DNA of 64,000 bases, taken from the NCBI GenBank assembly GCA_004431415.1, contig QPMI01000134.1, positions 46,871 through 110,870 of the forward strand, read 5' to 3'. A program made the position numbers and the translations under genes. The DNA is from Cyanophora paradoxa (lineage: Eukaryota; Glaucocystophyceae; Cyanophorales; Cyanophoraceae). Every line of letters begins with the position of its first letter. Within the stretch, counting starts at the first letter, position 1. The notes below the pieces were generated by a model. It was not told where the DNA came from and did not search any database. It saw only the letters and a list, made by a program, of their open reading frames with translations. Below, one piece after another: positions 53,009-62,641 of this stretch.

Positions 53009-54154
53009 ATGAGCTCTGAAGAGCAGGCCAGCATGCCCTTGACTAGACCATGGGAAGGCTCTTTTAACATGGTGGATGTACAGTGCAAACTGTTTTCATT
53101 GCATGCGTATCGGAATTCCGACTTCGATGCGCACGTTCGTAACCTTGGCATGATTGTGTCACCTTACTTGTGCTGACATTTGAATTTCAGCCAGATGCTT
53201 GCAAAAACTCCAATCTAAACTATTTCCGCTCGTACGACACATCAAGTGCTTCAGGTGTAGTTCCATCCGAGTCGAACATTTTTGTGCGGTTTTTCTGCAG
53301 TCGAACTGCAGTGCGAACTGCGGCGAATAACACATCTGTCCATGACAGATTGTTTTCAAAGGCGAGGGAAGTGTCCGCCTTCACGGAAATGTAACCTTTT
53401 ATTTCAAGGATCCTGATTCTGACCCGTATACATGGAGAGGGAACGCAAGGTAAGGAAACTCGTGATTGCGTTTTTCGTTCTTACCCGCACACTCGCAGCT
53501 GGAAACCACACATCCTTTCTCAAGGATCCGCACTGGATGTAGCCGTCCCTGGTTTTACGATGTTTAAATCACCCAAAACAAGCACAAGGGCAGTTATAAC
53601 AATCGGACTGGGAAAACGGAAATTTGAACTTGAGATCAACGTGAGAACAAGTTCGTTCTGGTTTGAATTTTGTACAGTTCTTTTCAATTTGTGACTTTTT
53701 GTCATTAGATCTTCGAAATCTTCCGGAAAATGTGACGTTAGACGACTCTGTGGTCATTTCGTCAACGGTGCGGTTCATTTCACATCATTTCAATACCTGA
53801 CATATGTACAGGCAATGATAAATGCACTTGCCGGAAAAGAGAAGCGCAGACAAGGCTCGACAAAACGTCTTCTTAAATCAATCCCACGAAGCCCATCGAG
53901 CCATGCGGCGCTTATGTTTTCAGCTGTCAAATCTCTTTTTCAAGCTGGCGAGGCGGACGCCCCAGCAGTGCGCTTCCGCGATATATCTACCGGCGAGGAG
54001 GTACTCGCTCCTCTCTTTTTGTTCTGTGTGCTTTCTCACTGTTTTTCAGTGGACGCTCACAAGACAAGCTGGGCAATATACTTTTAGAGTTGGCACGGAT
54101 ACGTCAAAGAGAACCGGCTCTGTTGACATCGAAGAAGAATTAACTGATGAATAG
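53009..54154 (+). CDS. Unrecognised multi-exon protein, probably intact
   Basis: Exons 53009-53134, 53191-53283, 53349-53449, 53499-53640, about 53709-53767, 53812-54000 and 54048-54154, with GT-AG introns of 45-70 bases. Phases match except at the fourth intron, which is one base off. The protein reads MSSEEQASMPLTRPWEGSF at its start, then beta-rich segments (IVFKGEGSVRLHGNVTFYFK, AVITIGLGKRKFELEIN, LPENVTLDDSVVISST), a basic helix (NALAGKEKRRQGSTKRLL) and an end WTLTRQAGQYTFRVGTDTSK to EEELTDE. No signal peptide or known motif is recognised. Its clean splice sites make it one of the most convincing genes of the low-GC zone. Confidence 0.65.
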
Positions 54155-54312
54155 ATAGGCAGGCAGAAGATAGGCAGAAAATCGACAGATTGCATTGTTC
54201 AAGCAAGAAAAGTACATTGCCCGGACCGAAACTACGTGCTAGCGCAGCAGGGCCGTGGAGTTGCGTTCGGTGACTGCTGCGTATCCGATATTCCCGTTTT
54301 CCTGGAAAATGT

Positions 54313-54567
54313 TTAGGACGTTAATTCAAATCCAAAACGACAAAGGAACGAACAGAAGCGTGAGATGGCCAGATCCAGTAAGCCCAACGTTTGAAGGTGT
54401 CTCCGAGGCGCGAAGCGTGTTGTTACCCACCACAGCTCCATCCCTTCGGGACACAGCTTGAGCAGGACGCAAGCACGTTCCACAGCGGATCCGAACGTTT
54501 CGGTAGAAAGCATATAAAATGGCGTAAGTTGAGTGACTTCACCACTGTCGCAGTGGTCGATTTTCAA
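54313..54567 (-). pseudogene. SUMO-like beta-grasp protein, frameshifted copy
   Basis: MKIDHCDSGEVTQLTPFYML and PEGMELWW align with the intact paralogue at 54847-55101. After ELWW one base is missing relative to it; in the shifted frame the expected NNTLRASETPSNVGLTGSGH follows. The reading frame therefore departs from the fold and ends in unrelated sequence, so the gene is broken or mis-called. Confidence 0.65.
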
Positions 54568-54846
54568 GGAAACGCTGCGGTTGGATCGTCAAATGAAAAA
54601 CGGTTCTACTGTCAAAACAATTGTTTCGCACTCTTCACAGCCTTTCAACTTTTTTTCCGTTTCGTTATTATGTTCAAGTTCAATCCGGAGTTGCTTGTCT
54701 TCCAGTTTAGCGTCGTCTCGAATTCGCATTTCTGTTGTTGGAGCTCGAGGTGTTTCCGGTGATTTTGCGTTTTTCTTGGTGGGTCCAGATTTGCTGCGAT
54801 TTGTCAATATTTAACATTTACAGTATATATAAAACGAATCCTCGGC

Positions 54847-55101
54847 TCACAGAAGGGTCAGAAAACCGCGATCAGTAAGGCCGACGTCTGCAGGTGTCTC
54901 CGAACCGCGAAGCGGTTCCTCATCCCACCACAACTCCATTCCCTCCGGACTCGTCTTGAACTCGATGCAAGCACGTTTCACAGCCGATGCGAATGTCTCA
55001 TTAGGAAGCATTATAAACGGCATTATCTGAGCGACAACGCCACCGTCGCAATATTCGATATTAAGGGTAACCCTGTACATATTAATTACGAAATGAATCA
55101 C
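54847..55101 (-). CDS. SUMO/ubiquitin-like beta-grasp protein
   Basis: The frame VTLNIEYCDGGVVAQIMPFI, then NETFASAVKRACIEFKTSPE, GMELWWDEEPLRGSETPADV and GLTDRGFLTLL follows the SUMO/Rad60-type pattern: two strands, a helix containing a Cys, a strand, then the ET/P-x-D-V/L-G-L loop typical of SUMO (DTPEDLGM in the family). It lacks a C-terminal GG, so it is not an obviously conjugatable modifier and may be a domain of a longer protein. An acceptor TATGTACAG lies at about 55073, so the true N-terminus probably lies in the upstream exons at 55100-55440 (DDSDDVLTPVFKPSKLQ). Crinkler N-termini are also ubiquitin-like; I see no LxLFLAK motif. Confidence 0.6.
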   Translation of the reverse strand: MIHFVINMYRVTLNIEYCDGGVVAQIMPFIMLPNETFASAVKRACIEFKTSPEGMELWWDEEPLRGSETPADVGLTDRGFLTLL

Positions 55102-55450
55102 GTTTGCCTAAATGATGGAACGTGGCGCACTCTTCCGAGTCTGTCATTTGCAGTTTTGAAGGTTTAAAAACAGGCGTCAACACGTCATCTGAATCATCCT
55201 CCCTGTATACGTACGTACATGCAAGTTACGAATGATGCGCGTTTACATAAATGATGTAAAGTGGCGCACTCTTCTGAGTCTTTCTTTTGCAGTTTTGAAG
55301 GTTTAAAAACAGGCGTCAACACGTCATCTGAATCATCATTCCTGTACATATAAGTTACGATATGATGTGCGTTTGCGAAAATGATGGATCCCGGAACGTG
55401 GCGCACTCTTCCGAGTCTTTCAGCTGCAATTTTTCTTCGAAGGTTTAAAA
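55100..55450 (-). repeat. Three tandem copies of a short exon upstream of the SUMO-like gene
   Basis: Three units of about 125-130 bp share GTGGCGCACTCTTCCGAGTC and GTTTTGAAGGTTTAAAAACAGG. Read on - each encodes DDSDDVLTPVFKPSKLQ plus DSEECAT or a decayed version; the acidic stretch next to hydrophobic residues resembles a SUMO-interacting motif. It may be alternative or repeated exons of the gene at 54847-55101. Confidence 0.6.
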
Positions 55451-55541
55451 AGAGGCATCAACACGTCCTTTGCACGCTTAATGCGTTGCAAAAAGTCCTG
55501 CGGCAACGATGTAACTTCTATGTAAGATTCGCACCCAAGCA

Positions 55542-55823
55542 TCAGCCTCCAAAAGGCAGGGTTCGCACCCAAGCATCAGCCTCGCATTTAGTACAATGAC
55601 ACATTTCGGCGGTTTCATCACACACACGTTTCATCGATGTCGGTTTCGCTGGCTCGAATTCAAACTTCGCAGGCGATAGCTCTGTCAGCTTTAACCGTCG
55701 CAACCACGAGCAAGCGTGAATTCGAATGCGTACCGATCGTTCGATTGCAACCGGCGACATCGTGTTTGGAGCTTGCATCGACATCGTTCCCGCGACAAAA
55801 ACAATGTAGTACCCCCGTCGCAT
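55542..55823 (-). CDS. Possible upstream exon, Cys/His-bearing
   Basis: On -, IHACSWLRRLKLTELSPAKF, EFEPAKPTSMKRVCDETAEM and CHCTKCEADAWV have coding-like composition; CHCTKC could bind metal. A 22-bp direct repeat (CGCACCCAAGCATCAGCCTC) lies at 55530-55595 at its 3' end. It may belong to the SUMO-like gene downstream or be a separate fragment. Confidence 0.35.
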   Translation of the reverse strand: MRRGYYIVFVAGTMSMQAPNTMSPVAIERSVRIRIHACSWLRRLKLTELSPAKFEFEPAKPTSMKRVCDETAEMCHCTKCEADAWVRTLPFGG

Positions 55824-56257
55824 TGTACCCTCAGAACTACCGATGTACCCGTTGGGGTCTACTCTCCCCCGATTTGGTTCTCAATGTTTTGTGGATTTCT
55901 AAATGGACATGCGTGCAGCCCCTTTTCAAAGTGTCGCACGGATATCAAGCAATCCTTTCAACACATCATGCGTTCGCAAAGATTGATATTGTCTTCAAAA
56001 CACTCATATCCTCTGCAGAAGATTCATATAGTGAGGTCTCCCACAAAGCGATTGAATTCAGCATCCTCCAGATCAGCGATTTTCGCTGAATAGAAGACGA
56101 TGAATTTCGCGGAACGATTGACAATGAATATTAAAAAACCGCCATACCGCGCAAAGTTGAAATTTCATCTAGCGTTTGCGTCTAACGTCAATGCCCAGGC
56201 CCCAGAGCGTCAAATCAAAACCGCACAGTGCCTTACCGCGCAGAGTTGCGACTTCAT

Positions 56258-56800
56258 CTATTTATGACTCGACGTAAGAAACACACGTTTTGCGACGGAA
56301 TCTGGAATCGTACCACGAAGAGCTCTCTTCTGAGATTGGAGAGCTGCAATCACAGCTGCAATTCACAACCAGAACTGTTTCAAAACGAGAGTCAAGAAGG
56401 TACCGTTCAGGCGTTGAAGTTGCGTATCGGGACCTGAGTTCGCAGCTGTTTGTGACGGTACCGGTCAAACAATATCGTACGAAAGATTCTGGCTTGCGAA
56501 TTTACATTGCAGCCGCTGAAGCTGGGCGACTAACGAAGCATTCTGAGACTGGACACCTGCAAACGTTTAAAACGAAGAAACGTCCATTCTCGGCTGTTCA
56601 ACCTTGCAGCTGCTGAAGTTGGGTGGCCAGGGAAGTGGTATATGCTTGCATCTGCTGAAGTGTGGCGACAAGAGAAGCATTCTCAGACTGAACACCTGCA
56701 CGATGTTTCAGACAAAAGAAAAGGCTTCGGTTGGTGATCTTGCCTTGCAGCGGGCGATCAAGGAAGCATTCTCAGTTTGGACGCCTGGCAATCTTTTTAA
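56258..56800 (-). CDS. Coiled-coil protein with repeated heptad exons
   Basis: On -, successive short blocks after CAG acceptors read VQSENASLVATLQQMQ, TSLATQLQQLQ and VQSQNASLVAQLQRLQ, then VIAALQSQKRALRGTIPDS and VAKRVFLTSSHK stop at about 56258. The blocks are diverged tandem duplicates of one exon with heptads of L/V. Introns are short. On + the same DNA gives ORFs with weaker composition. Function unknown; the fold is probably a parallel coiled coil. Confidence 0.5.
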
Positions 56801-56841
56801 AAAAGCGAAATAATACTCGGAAAAATCTATTCACCCTCCAT

Positions 56842-57490
56842 CTGGTCTTTTGAGTGTCGCAGAAGTTCGTTCTCATCTTCAAGTAATTTATTCCGATTAC
56901 GCATGTTTTGAACCTCCGCCGAAGCGAGGAAATCTCATGATCTGATGAAGAACCTGCATAAGATGGTTATTAATCAACACGTTGCGCGTTTTAAGACGGC
57001 TCTTTGCGCTCACTAGGGTTCATGTGACTGCGTCCATAGGTCGAGGCCCATTCCGACTGGAGAGTTGATGCATTTTGTGGTCGGACAAACGAAATGGGAG
57101 GTGTCGATGTTTCAATTGCTTCGAAATGGGAGTTGTCGATGTTTGAATTGCTTCCGGTTTGTTAAGGTGCAGCGCAAAGCGTGTGTACTGCAGTTTTTGA
57201 ATGCTCATGCATGCAAAACGAATCCAGCTCACCTCCTTCTCACAGAAATCGAGTATGAACCGCCTGCTCTCCTCCGGATACTGTAAACGTTGTGATGAAA
57301 GAAGGGAGTTTGAACGAATAACGAATTACTCACCCTCTTCACAATGATATGAAGAATCGCGGCTCCCGTATCCAGTTCCGAAAAGCGTACTTGAGTCGGG
57401 CGTTTTCCGCCAATTCGGCGTTCCGATTATCATCCTGCAATTTGGGGTTTTCCCACCCAGTCGTGAAGAACTTGTAATTCGTGGGTCTTT
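56842..57490 (-). CDS. Coiled-coil gene fragments upstream of the heptad gene
   Basis: Blocks on -: DDNRNAELAENARLK (about 57440-57395), YPEESRRFILDFCEKE (about 57283-57235) after the acceptor TTTACAG, and RNRNKLLEDENELL with HSKDQMEGE stop at about 56842. The last block has a frame change after HEISSLRR. It may be the 5' part of the gene at 56258-56800 or a related neighbour in decay. Confidence 0.4.
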
Positions 57491-58290
57491 TAAACGGTAA
57501 TGACAGAAATTCCGAAGAAGAGCCTCCAGTCCAGACTTAATCCCCTTTCGTCGTATGTCCTTCTCAAGGTGCCGTCAAGTTTCGCTGCGGTTGCTAGATC
57601 GTCGATCTCGATCGCCCGAAGACACGGCCACTGGATGCTTAGAGATGCACGAATCCGATCGAAGTGCTCCGTTCCGTTGCTCCAAACGCCGCAGTAGACG
57701 ATGCTGGGATCGAATATAGGCAGCAACAATGCTCGATGGTCGTCCGACGCGAGGAAGGTATTGTCGATGCATATCTGGACATTGGGTGACGCGATTCCAA
57801 GGAACGCTATTCCTGTTCTTTCGCCAATTTGAAGGCCACTTCGGACAAATGAACAGAATCGTCCGGTCACCGAGCAGAGAGTTTTTCGAATCCAAAAGGA
57901 GGGCACGGATCTTGTTTCCAACCTGATTTGCAGTCATGATCAGCTGCAAACCGTTTTATGTGTGTCGCAAGGCACGGCACACATCTCCAAGTGCGTCGCG
58001 GTCGGTCAACAGCCATTGTGTGCGCATCACTGCAGGAGACACTTCTCTTCGAACGCCGCTTGAGCTCGGCGATGCAAGGCGCTAAAACTTTCGGTCGAGG
58101 TTTCGACCTGCGTATGCATCCAAAAGGTTGGATGCAAGTTACAGCAGTTCGCAAGTTGCGTTCTACATCGCGCGCACCTTTGCGATCCGAGACCGCTTCG
58201 ACCGCCCTCTCGCTCCACAAGTTGCGAGCGGCGAGCCGAATGGAGGGGTACACTGCAGTTCTCGAACCAGGTCGAAGGCATGGGCGGCAA
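57490..58290 (-). CDS. Unrecognised multi-exon protein
   Basis: Blocks on -: FSALHRRAQAAFEEKCLLQ (to about 58033), MRTQWLLTDRDALGDVCRAL (58028-57962), MTANQVGNKIRALLLDSKNS (57949-57870), then the long frame to the stop at 57490: GLQIGERTGIAFLGIASPNV, FDPSIVYCGVWSNGTEHFDR, LSIQWPCLRAIEIDDLATAA, GLSLDWRLFFGISVITV. The last exon has good coding composition and repeated hydrophobic strands, as in F-box-associated C-termini of the kind at 48949-50947, but no F-box was found. Confidence 0.5.
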
Positions 58291-58299
58291 AGAGACTCA

Positions 58300-58914
58300 T
58301 AAACGCAAATCGACCGGCTGTCAAGGAGATGCCCGTGCCGATCTTCGGGGCCGACGCAGAACCGGCGTGGACGATCCTTCCAAGGTACGCCGGCCCGTGC
58401 GGCCGTATGCGCAAATGCGTGGACCGATAAGCACCAGGGAAGCACCGGAGATGCAGGGACGAATCAGGAATCAGAGCGTGCGGAGATCCTCCAACTTGCT
58501 CGTCGGTCGTTAGAAATGGCGAACCAAGTTCAAAGCCTGCTGGCGAAGGCATTGGAACGCCAGGCGGCCGCTTGGGCAACTGCACGCGAGATCTTGAACG
58601 ACATGAATCGTTATGTTCAACACCTGAAAGCGATTGCTGAGATGCCAAAAACGATCCGCACGGTTCGCGCCAAGAGCTTCAAGTGCGCCGCCGGCGCCGG
58701 TGCGCAACTAAGTTTGCAGTCCGAGCAGAAACCGTTAAGGAGCAGTCCAACCAGGAGGACAATGGTTCGCACAAGCCCAATCGCAGTCTTGATCTCCGTA
58801 CTTGATTTTGATTGCACTTCTCTCGAGTGCAGTTACGGAACGCACCAGTCCTCAACCGAAAAAGAGACGAGTGCGTCGTCACAAACGCCAATTCTTCGAT
58901 TTCGAGGACAATAG
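58300..58914 (+). CDS. Helical protein fragment, unrecognised
   Basis: An acceptor GATGCAG near 58456 is followed by NQESERAEILQLARRSLEM and ANQVQSLLAKALERQAAAWA, then REILNDMNRYVQHLKAIAEM, a continuous amphipathic helix. The exon probably ends near 58680-58730. Further right, GGTTCGCACAAGCCC, AAGTGCGCCGGC and neighbouring words recur at 58760, 59085, 59245 and 59415, showing decayed tandem duplicates of the 3' part. Confidence 0.4.
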
Positions 58915-58919
58915 AAGTA

Positions 58920-59640
58920 ACTGCAAGCACTAGTAGGAAACATAACGTACACATATACATGTATGCGCCCGAAGTGGAAGCAGTAAATTTCGAGCTTAGA
59001 AAAATGAAGCCTGGACCTAGGCCTCATGTCTCATGAAACTTGCAGGGCTTGCATGTTGGTTTGAAAGCGAATGATGAGGATGGTTTGCACAAGCCCGCTT
59101 GCAGTCTTAACTCAAGATCTTTCGCTGAACAAAACTATCTTTCATGCAGAATCTGATTGTGAAGGCCTTACCCAATTGGTTGGAGATGGTTCGGATGTTA
59201 CAGCAGAGAGGCTTACTGCATGATCAAGGTTCGCGATAGAGTGGTCAAGTGCGCCGGCGGGACGCACCTCAAATTTCACAACGTGCCTGCGCAGACCTAT
59301 TCCGGACACTGATGAAATGGCTCGACGTTTAGGGCTGAAAGGCAAAAAGCAAGGTTCGCGCTTTTTGGTATTGCTGAGCCTCCATGTAGACCATTCCGTT
59401 TCAGGTAATGATCAAATGGTTCGCACGAGCCACTCGCAAGCGAAAGCTACGGCAACGCCAAAAACGAGCGGAGGAACGGATCGGAACAAGTAGGGAACGG
59501 AGAAAAGAAGTAGGGACTCTCATACAAAGAAAGAATGTTCTTACATGAGGATAATTTGCAGAAGCTCGTAGATACATATCTGGACATTGCAAATGATAAC
59601 ATGTTCTGTCCGTCAATCGCTCCATGAGCTTGAAGCTTTC
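58920..59640. other. Decayed duplicates, no supported gene
   Basis: It contains diverged repeats of the 3' part of the gene before it (ATGGTTTGCACAAGCCCG, AAGTGCGCCGGCGGGACGC). No frame longer than about 70 codons is convincing. Confidence 0.45.
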
Positions 59641-60480
59641 ATGAGGCTTGCATTGAAAGGTTAAAAAGGAGTAGATTATGTTCTGAGCGAATCTGACATC
59701 GCTAGTAATAAATGTTCCGTCCGTTAGTCGCTTAATGTTATGAGCGTCGCTGCCGAAGGCTTCATGAGCCTTAAGTCTTCACGAGGCTTTTATTGAAAGG
59801 TTGCTTATCAACTCTTTAAGCATAAAAAGGGAGTAGATTAATTTCTGAAAGATGAGATGGCCCCTCTGGCTTTATATACATATGTTGACATCGCTAGTAA
59901 TAACATGTTCCGTTGACATCATGTTGACATCAGTCGCTTACATGTTATGAGCGTCGCTGCCACAGGCTTCATGAGCCTTAAGCCTTCATGAGGCTTTATA
60001 ATTATTGAAAGGTTGCTATAAACTCTTTTAGCATCCTCTGGCTTTAGATACATATCTTGACATCGAGTAATAAGATGTTCCGTCCGTCAGTCGCTAACAT
60101 GTTATGACCGTCGCCGCGGAAGGCTTCATGAGCTTAAGCTTCATGAGCTTTTATTGAAGGTTGCTGATGTTTAAAATCTTTAAGCATAAAAAGGAAGTAG
60201 ATTCTTTTCTGAATGATGATATGGCCCCTCTGGCTTCAGATAATATCTTGACATCGCTAGTATAACATGTTCGTCCGTCAGTCGCTTACATGTTATGAGC
60301 GTCGCTGCCGAAGGCTTCAGGAGCCTTAAGCCTTCATGAGGCTTCTATTGAAAGATTGATTATAAACTCTTTAATCATAAAAAGGCAGTAGATTCTTTCT
60401 GAAAGATGATCTGGCCCTTCTAGATCTGGCTTACATACATAAAAGGAGTATATTCTTTTCTGAAAGATTAAAAGGAGGGG
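59640..60480. repeat. Diverged tandem repeats of about 160-215 bp
   Basis: Four or more units share GTCAGTCGCTTACATGTTATG, GAGCGTCGCTGCCGAAGGCT, CATGAGGCTTTTATTGAAAG and CATAAAAAGGxAGTAGATT. Units differ by substitutions and small indels, so the array is older than the satellites at 42-48 kb. No coding frame. Confidence 0.85.
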
Positions 60481-60521
60481 TACGCACATATAAGCGGACT
60501 CGTGTGGCGCTTGTAGCGCGT

Positions 60522-60731
60522 ATGGATTTCAAGCGCAAAGCAACTCTCGAGCGTTTGCGCGCGCACAATCGAACGCCATGTATTGCACGAGTGAGTGTTT
60601 TTGCAGTCGAGCGTTCGAGAAGTCGGAGCATGCGCAGTCGCTCGAGCAATAGTATCCGAGCAGTCCGACGGTTGAAATCGCTGAAATCAAAGCCGCGCAG
60701 GCTGATTCCTTTCACGCCGATCTCGATCTGA
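60522..60731 (+). CDS. Small basic ORF, doubtful
   Basis: MDFKRKATLERLRAHNRTPC then RSRSMRSRSSNSIRAVRRLK to a stop, Arg/Ser-rich. The opposite strand is also open (60820-60431). No neighbour or splice evidence decides between them; it may be non-coding. Confidence 0.2.
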   Translation: MDFKRKATLERLRAHNRTPCIARVSVFAVERSRSRSMRSRSSNSIRAVRRLKSLKSKPRRLIPFTPISI

Positions 60732-60880
60732 AAACAGGCCTTGCCCCTCCTTCCAGTCACTTCCGTGCTTCCTGCGGCTTCATCAGTACGCGGAACCCGA
60801 GGATTCGAGGCAGTCTTCATATCACCGCATCAGTTCGAGGCTTGTTCCTGTAGTCTCTTTCTCAGTCTCTCATCGCAAGC

Positions 60881-61111
60881 ATGACGTATCCAGTGTCGAC
60901 TCGCGAGAAGCAATCACAGTGCGCATGGCGTTCGTGGTTCTTCTTATATTGTTGTTGTTTCTTAACTTTTGCGGCAGACGTGGTCCTTCACGCCTTGTAC
61001 ACTCATGATGTAATTTTCGAGACCGACATTTCGCAACGCATTATTGGTGGCGAGCTATTTCCGCCGTCGATGTCACCACGCTTGCAGAGTCTTAGATTCC
61101 ATTTTTCATGA
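60881..61111 (+). CDS. Small ORF with one hydrophobic segment, doubtful
   Basis: MTYPVSTREKQSQCAWRSWF is followed by a hydrophobic stretch (FLYCCCFLTFAADVVLHALY) long enough for a membrane span. No homology is recognised. The complementary strand at 61257-61003 also has a plausible frame. Confidence 0.25.
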   Translation: MTYPVSTREKQSQCAWRSWFFLYCCCFLTFAADVVLHALYTHDVIFETDISQRIIGGELFPPSMSPRLQSLRFHFS

Positions 61112-61257
61112 CACAAATGCGTGTTTTCCTTCCTGAAAAACGCCGTTTCGCTTCGAACTACTTTGGCCTCCTGTGAACATTGAAAGAGCGCCTCATCAGA
61201 TTCTTCGTTTCGTTCGATCATCTTTCGGAGAAGAGAATATCGTTGTCGACCGGACAT
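61003..61257 (-). CDS. Helical ORF fragment, unrecognised
   Basis: MSGRQRYSLLRKMIERNEES then DEALFQCSQEAKVVRSETAF has helical, charged composition like the coiled-coil genes at 56-57 kb. It overlaps the + frame at 60881-61111; at most one is real. Confidence 0.3.
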   Translation of the reverse strand: MSGRQRYSLLRKMIERNEESDEALFQCSQEAKVVRSETAFFRKENTHLCHEKWNLRLCKRGDIDGGNSSPPIMRCEMSVSKITS

Positions 61258-61499
61258 TGCAATTTCTCAAGCGAATTCACCTAGATCGATGATAGACCTG
61301 GGTTTTGCCAGGTCAGGAATCTGAATGCCCCAATCGCGCGATTTGACGCATCGTTTAGTTGGAAATTTCGGATCGATCTGGGCTGCGCTGACAAACGGAT
61401 GGATTTGATGCGTAACGCAAAGCGACGTTTTGGAATACCATCAGAGGAAATTCCGCATTTAGTTTAGTTAGAATTCTGTACACATGTATGCAGATTTCC

Positions 61500-62241
61500 G
61501 TTTTTCTTTATTAGTTCCTAATAAACATCAACAGCCATTGTAGCGAATTGTGGTTTCTGCGACAAAGACAGAACGGAGTCTTCAAATGCTGAGCAAGCAT
61601 GTTTTTTGCGGATGTTGGATAAACTAAAAACGAGCTCTGAGGACAATGAGTGCAGGGCCCGGCCTATTGCAGCTGCATTCCTCGTCAGAAAATAAACACA
61701 AAACTCAAGAGTTGCAAAAGTGACGCACACAGTGTATTTGTAGAGAGTTCATCGTGGCGGTGAACCTCCCGCAAAGCTGGGACTCGTGTTGCGGGAGAAG
61801 GTCATCGATATCCAGACGAGATGTTGGAACTGGACGTCGATTACGCAAGTTTTGAGTCTGGGAAAACGAAGGCTTTCTGCATTCGAATGGCGCTGTGTTG
61901 TTGAAATTTGTGAGTCTCAAAATGTCAGTTATCAATCCAGAAGTTGCTTGAACACATCTCGCATTTCAGAATCGAGAAGTGTCAGTTTGCAAGCCAACAG
62001 GCTCCGATGTACTGGAGATTGGGTGAAGACCGGAATAGTTCTCTCACTCCACAGGCTGCGGATTTGCACAATAGATGCGAAGACCCGTTAAGCGTTCGCT
62101 TGGTAAGTTTATTTCTTTCCCAAGGCTGGATAAGCTGAACGGAGTTGCAGGAGTGTTGTAAACATACAATTTCGAGACACAATGTTGTGGTCTGTTTAAA
62201 TCGTTGGGAGACGTGAGCTGGAACGGTCGATTACAGATCAC
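61500..62241 (-). pseudogene. Fragments of LRR-like gene, partly duplicated
   Basis: Blocks on -: ELFRSSPNLQYIGACWLAN (about 62035-61985), TDILRLTNFNNTAPFECRKP (61930-61830) and EFCVYFLTRNAAAIGRALHS to AVDVY stop (61712-61518). LxxLxx spacing resembles LRR/F-box proteins. The hydrophobic C-terminal pieces around 61740 and 62150 (LQIHCVRHFCNS; LQHSCNSVQL) are similar, suggesting a local duplication. Frames are interrupted. Confidence 0.35.
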
Positions 62242-62640
62242 GTCAAGTGAAACTCTTGCTGTATTGAAAAGAAGACCTTGGTGGCTGAAACTGCGTTGTC
62301 GCCGAATGTCGGATGCGCCAATCTAGGATATACAAAATTACACATGGAAACAACACGTGCTAAATCTTATTCACCTCAAGTACACGTGCTCCTTGTCCAT
62401 TTCTAGGCTTACAGCACGCCAGGATCGACAGAAGTGTTCAAGACGCCATCGCAAACGACAAGATAACCGCTAAAAGATTTCCCTCCAAGTTCAGAAGGAA
62501 GCGGCTCACGGCCGCACGACATGGTATGTCGTCGTAAACTTACCATCGATAGAGAAGTCTGCGGAGAGAAGAAAGGGATACGCAATTGTTTCCGAAAAAA
62601 AGCTTTATTTGCATTTTTTCAGATCAGGGTCAAGAAAACA
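62242..62640. other. Short region with no supported gene
   Basis: No frame or repeat of note is seen. It includes the 3' flank of the - strand gene ending at 62642. Confidence 0.5.
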
Positions 62641-62641
62641 G

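Noticed and set aside
54313-55101. Oomycete-type Crinkler effectors
   Set aside because: The fold is ubiquitin-like, but the LxLFLAK and HVLVVVP-type motifs are absent, so only the SUMO-like description is supported.
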